Part shown: positions 57,182 to 64,000 of the stretch, in pieces
Layout of the letters: every line of letters begins with the position of its first letter
Position numbering within the stretch: position 1 is the stretch's first letter
Origin: Kribbella capetownensis
GTDB taxonomy: Bacteria > Actinomycetota > Actinomycetes > Propionibacteriales > Kribbellaceae
Assembly (NCBI RefSeq): GCF_004331485.1
Contig: NZ_SJKD01000008.1
Coordinates: 124,001-188,000, forward strand
DNA length: 64,000 nucleotides
Reading direction: 5' to 3'
Notes under the pieces: model-generated
The model's database searches: none
Seen by the model: the letters and a program-made list of their open reading frames with translations, nothing else
Told to the model about the DNA's origin: nothing
Program-made: the position numbers and the translations under genes

Positions 57182-60181
57182 GTGCGTCTGCATGCCGGTC
57201 GTTCCGCGATCGCCCTGATCGGGGCACTTGTCACCGCACTTCTCGTCGGCATCGGAGCGACCACGCCAGCAGCCGGGACCGCGGAAGGGGCCGCCGCGCC
57301 GGCGTTCGCGCCCCAGTCGATCGTCTGGCCGACCCCGACCGACGGCTATCTGCTCGGCGGCGTCGACTGCGGTACGGCGACCTGTCCAGCCGAGGTGCAG
57401 GCCACCCAGGACGGCGGCAAGACCTGGACCACAGTGGGACATACCCACAACGAGCTCGCCCGCAGTGGCGAGCCCGGCATCTCCAGCCTGCAGTTCCTGG
57501 ACCGCAAGAACGGGTGGGCCTACGACCCGTACCTCGAGAACACCAGGGACGGCGGCCGGACCTGGACCAAGGTCGCGGTACCCGGCGGCGACGCGAGAGT
57601 GGTGCAGTTCCTCGCCTCGGCCGACGGGACGTACGTCGTTACCAGTGGCTGCCCGATCGGTAGCGGTGTCTGCGACGACCGGCCGCTCAAGGTCTGGCGG
57701 GCACCGGCCGGGAAGTCGACCGGCTGGCAGCTGATCGACGTACCGGTAGCGGCGGGCGACCACACCTGGCTCACGGCGAACGGCTCCACGGTCTACCTGC
57801 TGGCTTCGGCCGGCGCCGGGGTGGCGGGACGGCTGACCACCCTGCGGCAGGGCAAGGTCCGTGCGACCGACCCGGCCACCTGCGCGGACCAGGACGAGGC
57901 GACGATCACCGGCTTCACGTCCAACGGAGCCGATCGCGTCTTCGTGCTGTGCATGGCGTTCTACGGCCAGGGCCACTCGGTGAAGACGCTGATGTCCTCC
58001 GGTGACGGCGGCAGGACCTTCCGGTACGACGAACTTCCCGGAGACCGTGGCCTGGCCAACGAGCTCACTGTCGCGCCCGACGGCACCGTGATGGTGCCGA
58101 CCCTCACCGCCAGTCAGGTGTACAGCCGCCCGGCCCTGTCGAAGTCGTGGCGGCTCGACACCACCTGGCTCGAGAACGGCGGCGAGGTCCTGCACAACCT
58201 GGTCTTCCAGAACCCGGCCACCGCCTGGATGATCGAGGGGCAGGCGATCTACGGTCAGCAGTCCCGGCTCTGGGTGACTCGCGATGCCGGCCAGTCCTGG
58301 CAGCAGGCGTCGCTGCCGGCAGCGAAGACGGTGACCAGCAAGAACGTCGAGGAGACGCCGGCGGTCGAGGCCAACTGCGACCAGAAGGTGGAGCCGGGGA
58401 GCTTCAGGTGCTTCGCGCAACGACGTACGGACCTCGGCTTCCGGTCGCGCTCGGCGACCGAGACGCCGGCCGGCTACAGTCCCGGCGACCTCCAGTCGGC
58501 GTACCGCTTGCCGACGGGCGCCGGGCAGGGGCAGCGGGTGTACATCGTCGACGCGTACGACAGCCCGACGGCGGAGTCCGACCTCGCTGTCTACCGGCAG
58601 CAGTACGGGCTGCCGCCCTGCACGACCGCGAACGGCTGCTTCCAGAAGCTCAATCAGGACGGCCGACCGAGCCCACTGCCGGCACCGTCGCACTCGTGGG
58701 CCGGTGAGATCTCGCTCGACCTCGACATGGTGTCCGCGGTCTGCCCGCAGTGCGCGATCACGCTGATCGAGGCGAACTCGCCGACCGACGACCTGCTGAC
58801 CGCGGTCCGGACCGCGGGGCAGCTCGGCGCGAAGTTCGTCTCACTGAGCTGGGGCGGATCGGAGACCGGCAACCTCGCCGACCTCGACCGGGAGTACTTC
58901 CGCCCGCACGGCGTCGTGTACGCGGCCTCGACCGGGGACAGCGACTACGAGGCCGGCACGTCGTACCCCGCGAGCTCGGCGTCGACCACAGCCGTCGGCG
59001 GTACGACGCTGGTCAAGGACGACTCGCCCCGCGGCTGGAGCGAGTCGGTGTGGAACAGCTTCCCGGGCGACGGCACCGGCTCGGGCTGCTCCGGCGAGGT
59101 GACCAAGCCCGCCTGGCAGTCCGTCATCCCGGCCGCGGTCTGCCCGAAGCGTGCGGTCGCGGATGTCTCCGCGATCGCCGACCCGTCGAACGGCGTCGCG
59201 GTCTACCAGACCACCGGCGGCGACGGCTGGGCCGTGTACGGCGGAACCAGCGCGGCTGCCCCGATCATCGCCGCGACGTACGCACTCGCCGGCGATCCGG
59301 CACCGGCCTCGTCCCCGGCGAGCTACCCGTACGCCCGGACCGGCAATCTCAACGACGTTGTCAAAGGCAACAACGGCGGGTGCGGGTCTGCACCGCTCTG
59401 TACGGCGCAGGCCGGCTGGGACGGCCCGACCGGACTCGGTACGCCGATCGGCACCCAGGCACTCACGTCACCGGCGAAGTCGAACCGGATCACGGTGAAC
59501 ACACCGGCGCAGCAGTCCAGCGCCGTCGGTGACCTCGTCCTGCTCCCGGTCCGGGCGACCGACTCCGGCCACCGGCTGGTCCACTTCGCCGCGACGGACC
59601 TGCCGCCGGGCCTGCACATCAACGCCACGACCGGCATCATCTACGGCCGTCCGACGCAACCACAGACCCACTCGGTGACCGTGACCGCGACCGACTCGAC
59701 CGGTGCCCAAGGCAACACCGTGATCAACTGGGCGGTCAGCACCCGTGAGGGTTCGCGCGGCGTCGTCAACGGCGACCTCGAGTCCGGCACCGGCGGCTGG
59801 TCGCAGACCGCGGACGTGCTCCGGACCGACGGTCAGTACGCCGACGACGGTCTGGGCTACGCGTGGCTCGGCGGTTACGGCACGACCCACACCGACTCGC
59901 TGAGCCAGCGCATCACCGTCCCGTTCATCGGTCGGCCCAGGCTGCGGTTCGCACTGCGGGTCGACAGTGCCGACACCTCGAACCGCGACATCCTCCGATT
60001 GACCGTCGACGGCCATCCGGTCCGCACTTACACGGCTGCGCAGAGCGGTCCGAAGTACGTCGAGCAGTCCGTGGACCTCACGCCGTACCGCGGCCGGACC
60101 GTGACGCTGCAGTGGACCAGCACCGAGGATGACGCGGCCGCGACGAGCTTCCTGATCGATGGGATCAGCGTCTCGCGCTGA
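57182..60181 (+). CDS. Secreted S53 (sedolisin) protease with N-terminal Asp-box propeller
   Basis: 999 residues with a signal peptide (about 1-32). Residues ~45-380 form a BNR/Asp-box propeller-like region with SxDGGxTW repeats (TQDGGKTW, TRDGGRTW, SGDGGRTF, TRDAGQSW). The S53 domain (about 425-720) has Glu509 and Asp513 (GEISLDLDMV), Asp586 (STGDSD) and Ser690 (YGGTSAAAP). A cadherin/He_PIG-like Ig fold follows (about 765-860), then a jelly-roll-like end (about 865-999). The peptidase head resembles that of the S53-kelch protease (shared YGLPPCTTANGCF). The GTG start has GAGGAG upstream. It is extracellular; a propeller in the usual place of the pro-domain is unusual. Confidence 0.9.
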   Translation: MRLHAGRSAIALIGALVTALLVGIGATTPAAGTAEGAAAPAFAPQSIVWPTPTDGYLLGGVDCGTATCPAEVQATQDGGKTWTTVGHTHNELARSGEPGISSLQFLDRKNGWAYDPYLENTRDGGRTWTKVAVPGGDARVVQFLASADGTYVVTSGCPIGSGVCDDRPLKVWRAPAGKSTGWQLIDVPVAAGDHTWLTANGSTVYLLASAGAGVAGRLTTLRQGKVRATDPATCADQDEATITGFTSNGADRVFVLCMAFYGQGHSVKTLMSSGDGGRTFRYDELPGDRGLANELTVAPDGTVMVPTLTASQVYSRPALSKSWRLDTTWLENGGEVLHNLVFQNPATAWMIEGQAIYGQQSRLWVTRDAGQSWQQASLPAAKTVTSKNVEETPAVEANCDQKVEPGSFRCFAQRRTDLGFRSRSATETPAGYSPGDLQSAYRLPTGAGQGQRVYIVDAYDSPTAESDLAVYRQQYGLPPCTTANGCFQKLNQDGRPSPLPAPSHSWAGEISLDLDMVSAVCPQCAITLIEANSPTDDLLTAVRTAGQLGAKFVSLSWGGSETGNLADLDREYFRPHGVVYAASTGDSDYEAGTSYPASSASTTAVGGTTLVKDDSPRGWSESVWNSFPGDGTGSGCSGEVTKPAWQSVIPAAVCPKRAVADVSAIADPSNGVAVYQTTGGDGWAVYGGTSAAAPIIAATYALAGDPAPASSPASYPYARTGNLNDVVKGNNGGCGSAPLCTAQAGWDGPTGLGTPIGTQALTSPAKSNRITVNTPAQQSSAVGDLVLLPVRATDSGHRLVHFAATDLPPGLHINATTGIIYGRPTQPQTHSVTVTATDSTGAQGNTVINWAVSTREGSRGVVNGDLESGTGGWSQTADVLRTDGQYADDGLGYAWLGGYGTTHTDSLSQRITVPFIGRPRLRFALRVDSADTSNRDILRLTVDGHPVRTYTAAQSGPKYVEQSVDLTPYRGRTVTLQWTSTEDDAAATSFLIDGISVSR

Positions 60182-60598
60182 CGAGTTGTCCCCAGGCGTC
60201 GCGGCCGAAGGACCAGCTGAGTGCGAGTAGGGCGATGGCTGGAAGGAGTGCGAGCCACCTGCTGGAGGTTACGCCGGCCAGCAGGACGCAGAGCACGAGG
60301 ATGATCGCTTGGCTGAGCCCGATCACTCAACGTACCTGGCTGAACGGCAACGGTGCTCGGAGCGCAGGGAGGATCGCTGCCGCGAGCAGGTACAGGTAGC
60401 GGAGCAGGCCGATCAGGACGACCCACCAGCCGCCGAAGCTGCTGGTCTCACCGAGGCGCCGGGCGATGCGGCCGTCGGCTCCGTCGAGGATCAGGCAGAT
60501 CGTGCCCACGACCGCGATGCAGATCGCGATCAGCCGGGTCGGCTCGGTGTCAGAGCGTTCGCGACTCCGAAGGCATGGTGACCAGAGTGGTAACGCAT
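60165..60598 (-). pseudogene. Decayed CDP-alcohol phosphatidyltransferase gene
   Basis: Fragments of one protein can be read in order on the minus strand. An N-terminal bit (HHAFGVANALT, from ATG 60598) is followed by a frame change near 60530-60570. Next come TRLIAICIAVVGTICLILDG and ADGRIARRLGETSSF with the start of the DG..AR catalytic motif, an in-frame jump to GGWWVVLIGLLRYLYLLAAA and ILPALRAPLPFSQVR, a TGA stop at 60327-60329, and finally VIGLSQAIILVLCVLLAG to the end near 60165. The last catalytic aspartates fall in the missing ~25 residues. The family makes phospholipid head-group links; this copy must be dead. It is 12 bases downstream of the MFS gene and overlaps the protease 3' end. 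Confidence 0.65.
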
Positions 60599-60609
60599 CC
60601 AGCCCACCA

Positions 60610-62001
60610 TCACGACCGGCGCAGGACCGCGAGCAGGATGACGACGGCACCGACCAGGAGCGCGGCGCAGAGCGTAAGACCCAGCCCATAACCAGCGTTG
60701 AGAGTCTCCGGTGTGGCGATCGACCCGGTGCGGTCGTGGGCAGCCGTGCCGAGTGCGGCCAGTCCGAGTGACGCACCGATCTGGCGAGAGCTGTTCAGCA
60801 GGCCGGACGCCGTACCCAACTCCCCGGGATCGACGCCCGCGGTGGCGGTCGAGACCAGCGGAGCGAGGCAGAGCCCGAAGCCGGCGCTGGCAATGATCGA
60901 CGGACCCAGTACGTCGGTCAGGAACGAGCCGTCCGCGCTGATCCTCCCGAACCACGCGAACCCGACGGCGGTCAGCAAGGCTCCGGCGACCAGCAGGTTC
61001 CGGGCGGGGAACCGGTAGCCGAGCTTGATGGCAAGCACCGAGCCGACGACCACTCCCAGCGCGAAGGGCAGGAACATCGCTCCGCTCGCGGCCGGTCCGT
61101 GTCCGAGCACCTGCTGGAGATACAGGGACATGAAGTAGAACGACGAGGCCATCGCCGCGCCGACCAGGAGGTTGAAGGCGTTCGCCCCACTGACCGAGCG
61201 GTGGGAGAACAGGCCGAGCCGGATCAGCGGCTCGCGACGAGTGGTCCGCTCGACCGCGATGAAGCCGGCCAGCAGGACGATCGCGATCGCCAGCGTGGTC
61301 ACGGTGGTCGGCGAAGTCCACGGGTGCCGATCGGTGCGGACGACACCGAACACGAGCGCGACCATGCCCGCCGTCGCGAGGACGCCACCGAGTACGTCGG
61401 GACGACCGCCACGAGCAATCGGCTGCGTCGTCCTGACCCGCCAAGCCATGGCGAACGCGACGACCACCATCGGCACGTTGACGAACATCACCCAGCGCCA
61501 GCTGACGTACTGCGTCAGCAGACCGCCGATCAGGACGCCGAACGCGCCACCGGCGGCGTTCATCGCACTCCAGATCCCGAATGCCCGCACCCGCCGCCGG
61601 CCGCTCGGGAAGGTCGCGGTGAGAAGCGCGAGCGCGGACGGCGCCAGGGTCGCGGCACCGATGCCTTGCGCGGCGCGGGCGGCGATCAACTGGCCCGGAT
61701 CCTGCGCGAAGCCGCCGGCCAGAGAGGCGAGACCGAACAGGGTGAGGCCGACCAGCAGGACGCGTTGCCGGCCGTAGCGGTCGGCGGCCTTGCCTCCCAG
61801 CAAGAGCAGTCCGCCGAAGGTGAGGGCGTACGCGTGGATCACCCACGCCAGGTTGACGGCACTGAACCCGAGGCCGTCGGCGATCTGCGGCAGACCGACG
61901 TTCACGACCGACAGGTCCAGCGACACCATGAACTGCACGACAGCTACCGCGGCGAGGGTGAGCGCAGGCCGCGTCTGTGCGGCTGGTGACTTTAGGAACA
62001 T
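60610..62001 (-). CDS. MFS transporter, 14-TM drug:H+ antiporter (DHA2)
   Basis: 463 residues and about 14 membrane helices. The opening VQFMVSLDLSVVNVGLPQIA is the DHA2 signature, GGKAADRYGRQRVLLVG gives the loop 2-3 motif, and the region near AFGIWSAMNAAGGAFGVLIG holds the antiporter motif C area. It is probably a multidrug exporter. The ATG at 62001 lies within a perfect palindrome that is the likely TetR operator. No Shine-Dalgarno sequence is seen, so translation may be leaderless. Confidence 0.9.
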   Translation of the reverse strand: MFLKSPAAQTRPALTLAAVAVVQFMVSLDLSVVNVGLPQIADGLGFSAVNLAWVIHAYALTFGGLLLLGGKAADRYGRQRVLLVGLTLFGLASLAGGFAQDPGQLIAARAAQGIGAATLAPSALALLTATFPSGRRRVRAFGIWSAMNAAGGAFGVLIGGLLTQYVSWRWVMFVNVPMVVVAFAMAWRVRTTQPIARGGRPDVLGGVLATAGMVALVFGVVRTDRHPWTSPTTVTTLAIAIVLLAGFIAVERTTRREPLIRLGLFSHRSVSGANAFNLLVGAAMASSFYFMSLYLQQVLGHGPAASGAMFLPFALGVVVGSVLAIKLGYRFPARNLLVAGALLTAVGFAWFGRISADGSFLTDVLGPSIIASAGFGLCLAPLVSTATAGVDPGELGTASGLLNSSRQIGASLGLAALGTAAHDRTGSIATPETLNAGYGLGLTLCAALLVGAVVILLAVLRRS

Positions 62002-62006
62002 GTTCC
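61995..62006. promoter_or_regulatory. TetR operator over the MFS start codon
   Basis: GGAACATGTTCC is a perfect 12-base palindrome containing the MFS ATG, and near-symmetric flanks (TTTA/GAAA) extend it. It lies between the divergent MFS and TetR genes. Confidence 0.6.
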
Positions 62007-62057
62007 GAAAGTAGCACCGCGACGCACCGGTTGTCGATGTCATTGCATGATGGGTCG

Positions 62058-62735
62058 GTGCCTCGACCCAAATCCGCGAACGGCCGGACCGGCCGGCCAC
62101 CGGTCACGTCGCGCGCCCAGATCCTGGCCGCGGCCCGTCAGCTGATCGACCGGGACGGCTGGGAGAAGCTGACCGTCCGGCGGCTCGCCGCCGAGCTCGG
62201 GATCGGGCCGACAACCCTGTACCACCACGTGCGGGACAAGGAGGATCTACTGCTCCTCCTGCTCAACGAGTACGTCGGCCAGGTCCCGCCGCCCGAACTG
62301 CCGAGCGATCCGGCCGAGCGCATCGTCGTGTCCGCGACGACGATGCACGACGCCCTCTCCGCCTGGCCGTGGGCCTTGGAGATCCTCACGGTCGATGGTT
62401 TCCTCGGCCGTCTGGACGACTCGGCCCGGTGGATCGTCGAGCTCGTCCTGGCCGCTGCCGTGGACGCGGGCTGCACTCCCGAGCAAGCCGTTCACGTGTT
62501 CCGCAGCATCTGGTACTACACCGCCGGCGAGATCCTGGTCCGGGCCCACTCGGCCCACGTGCGAGGAGACGACGGCCAGCCCCTCGATCGCACTCTCCTG
62601 GCCAACCTCAAGGCGACCCAACTGCCGCACCTCGCGAGCGTCGCGAACAAGTGGTCCGTCCTCGCGGCCGAGGACAACTACGAACCAGCCCTCCGAGCCT
62701 TCGTCACCGGCCTCCTGGCCCAGCCGGGCCGCTGA
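62058..62735 (+). CDS. TetR-family regulator (TetR_C type)
   Basis: 225 residues with a basic arm (GRTGRPPVTSRAQILAAARQ), the helix-turn-helix (LTVRRLAAELGIGPTTLYHH, VRDKEDLLLLLLNEYV) and a tetracyclin-repressor-like C-terminal domain. Start codons are uncertain: GTG 62058 is preferred, ATG 62037 is possible. It is divergent from a DHA2 exporter, the standard arrangement for a repressor of drug efflux. Confidence 0.88.
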   Translation: MPRPKSANGRTGRPPVTSRAQILAAARQLIDRDGWEKLTVRRLAAELGIGPTTLYHHVRDKEDLLLLLLNEYVGQVPPPELPSDPAERIVVSATTMHDALSAWPWALEILTVDGFLGRLDDSARWIVELVLAAAVDAGCTPEQAVHVFRSIWYYTAGEILVRAHSAHVRGDDGQPLDRTLLANLKATQLPHLASVANKWSVLAAEDNYEPALRAFVTGLLAQPGR

Positions 62736-62784
62736 CCGACTACCGTCGCGTGAGCATCGTCGTCCACGCCAGGAAGGGTCGCCT

Positions 62785-64000
62785 GTGACCGAGTACCACG
62801 AGAGCAATCGCGGTCAGTTTCACTTCAGTCCTCGGCGTGGGTGGATGAACGACCCGAACGGGATGCTGCACTACCGCGGCACCTACCACTTCTACTTCCA
62901 GCACGCGCCGGACAGCCTCGTCTGGGACACCATGCACTGGGGTCATGCGACCAGTGCCGACATGGTCCATTGGGAGCAGCAACCGATCGCGCTCGATCCT
63001 GCCGTGCATCCGGGCGAGCTGTGGTCGGGCGGCGGCGTGGTCGACGGACGGAACACGTCCGGGCTGAAGGACGGGGACCACGATCCGATCGCGGTCTTCA
63101 CCGGGACGCAGGGCGTGCGGATGTTCTACAGCCTGGACGGCGGGATGACGTTCGCGGCGTACGACGAGGGCCGGGTGATCGCGCAGCCGAGCGGTCACGA
63201 GAGCCGCGACCCGAAGGTCGTCTGGCACGAGCCGAGCCAGACCTGGGCGATGGTGGTCTGGTCCGACGACAACGGGAACGGCGCGGACTTCTTCGTGTCA
63301 CCCGATCTGCGCACCTGGGAGCGGACCGATCGGTACGTCGCCGACTGGTTGTTCGAGTGTCCGGACTTCACGCCGATGATGCTGGACGGCGTCGTGACCT
63401 GGGTCCTGCGTGACGGCCGCGGATCGTATGTCGTCGGCGACTTCGACGGGCGCGAGTTCCGGACGGACTGGACGGAGCCGTGCACGATCACCGTGAATCC
63501 TGGCGGTGCGGGTGGTCCCTACTACGCGGCTCAGTCGTTCGACAACATGCCGGACGACCGCGTGGTGACGATGGCTTGGCAGGGATTGAATCGCGGCTCG
63601 GTCTGGACCGGCAACGCGAGTTTCCCGGTGCAGCAACGATTGGTCGCGACTCCGGACGGTCCCCGCGTGTTCAGCCTGCCGGTTGACGAGATCGCGTCGC
63701 TGCGCCGGTCGACAACGTCGTACGATGCTCAGCTCGTCACCCCCGGGGCGCCGCTCCTGACCGAGGTGGACGCCACGAGTTACGAGCTCGAGGCCACCTT
63801 CGACGTGTCCGGCGCCGTGGATGGTTCGTTCGTCTTCCGGCTGCGGGCCGGTGCCGACGGGTCGTCCGCTCGTGAGGTCACGTACGACGTCTCAGCCGGA
63901 ACGCTGGACGGAGTGCCGGTGTCGCCGGACGCCGACGGCATACTCTCCGTCCGTCTCCTGGTCGACCGCGGCCAACTCGCGATCTTCGCCGCCGACGGCG
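62785..64000 (+). CDS. GH32 glycoside hydrolase (invertase/levanase type), truncated by the window end
   Basis: 405 residues are visible and the frame is open at the last base. All three GH32 catalytic motifs are present: the nucleophile Asp23 in GWMNDPNG, the transition-state Asp142 in SRDPKV and the acid/base Glu191 in ECPDF. From about 330 the typical C-terminal beta-sandwich begins (SYELEATFDVSGAVDGSFVF). The GTG at 62785 has AGGAAGGG upstream. No signal peptide is visible, so it should act on imported beta-fructosides (sucrose, levan or inulin oligomers). It is 49 bases downstream of the TetR gene, perhaps by chance. Confidence 0.93.
   Translation, partial: MTEYHESNRGQFHFSPRRGWMNDPNGMLHYRGTYHFYFQHAPDSLVWDTMHWGHATSADMVHWEQQPIALDPAVHPGELWSGGGVVDGRNTSGLKDGDHDPIAVFTGTQGVRMFYSLDGGMTFAAYDEGRVIAQPSGHESRDPKVVWHEPSQTWAMVVWSDDNGNGADFFVSPDLRTWERTDRYVADWLFECPDFTPMMLDGVVTWVLRDGRGSYVVGDFDGREFRTDWTEPCTITVNPGGAGGPYYAAQSFDNMPDDRVVTMAWQGLNRGSVWTGNASFPVQQRLVATPDGPRVFSLPVDEIASLRRSTTSYDAQLVTPGAPLLTEVDATSYELEATFDVSGAVDGSFVFRLRAGADGSSAREVTYDVSAGTLDGVPVSPDADGILSVRLLVDRGQLAIFAADG

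Noticed and set aside
1..64000. Search by eye for tRNA, rRNA, insertion sequences, phage genes, attachment sites and replication origins.
   Set aside because: No transposase, integrase, long terminal inverted repeats, cloverleaf-like or rRNA-like stretches were found; small RNAs cannot be excluded without computation.

Overview
The window is high-GC actinobacterial chromosome. The pointers are strong G/C bias at third codon positions, many GTG starts, apparently leaderless genes, FCD-type GntR, CGNR, MocR and PPOX/F420-type families, and very large secreted subtilisin and sedolisin proteases carrying carboxypeptidase-regulatory and kelch modules. A soil actinomycete of the Nocardioidaceae/Kribbellaceae type, such as Kribbella, would fit, but this assignment rests on gene style and not on a marker gene. 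No rRNA, tRNA, CRISPR array, insertion sequence or prophage was seen.

Layout. (1) 1-5.4 kb: a compact module made of a cytosolic S8 peptidase, a TPR-CHAT protease, a conserved small partner protein and an ECF-like sigma factor. (2) 5.7-10.3 kb: a GAF/AcoR-like regulator facing a four-gene operon (class II aldolase, HAD phosphatase, DhaL, DhaK) with 4-base overlaps throughout. (3) 10.3-19.6 kb: MFS/HxlR pair, NAD(P)-epimerase-like protein, a proline/hydroxyproline racemase - GntR - ProC-like operon with a clear operator, a CGNR regulator with a PNPOx-like protein, and a GntR/MFS divergent pair. (4) 19.7-23 kb: a secreted S8 protease. (5) 23.1-28.1 kb: TetR/Rid pair and a TetR-controlled 2-oxo acid dehydrogenase operon (E1 alpha, E1 beta, E2). 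(6) 28.4-34.5 kb: a LacI-controlled sulfatase plus sugar ABC importer operon with twin operators. (7) 35.8-60.2 kb: a protease region. Three paralogous TrmB/LuxR-like regulators lie directly against genes for giant secreted proteins: an S8-tail protein without peptidase, an S53-kelch protease, an S8-kelch protease and an S53-Asp-box protease. Embedded among them are a quinone/aldehyde reductase operon with an ArsR-type regulator and a MarR/NmrA/hydrolase operon. (8) 60.2-64 kb: a decayed CDP-alcohol phosphatidyltransferase gene, an MFS/TetR pair and the start of a GH32 glycosidase cut by the window end.

How the parts work together. Much of the window looks like a saprophyte's toolkit: secreted proteolysis, uptake of a sulfated sugar, fructan or sucrose hydrolysis, amino-acid and ketose catabolism, and stress-type reductases. 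Most units carry their own one-component regulator, and in many cases a palindromic operator can be read directly between the divergent genes.

The two most interesting items are the sigma/CHAT/S8 module at the left end and the repeated pairing of one regulator family with modular secreted proteases. In the latter, peptidase heads of two families (S8 and S53) sit on the same C-terminal chassis, and one gene keeps only a tail.
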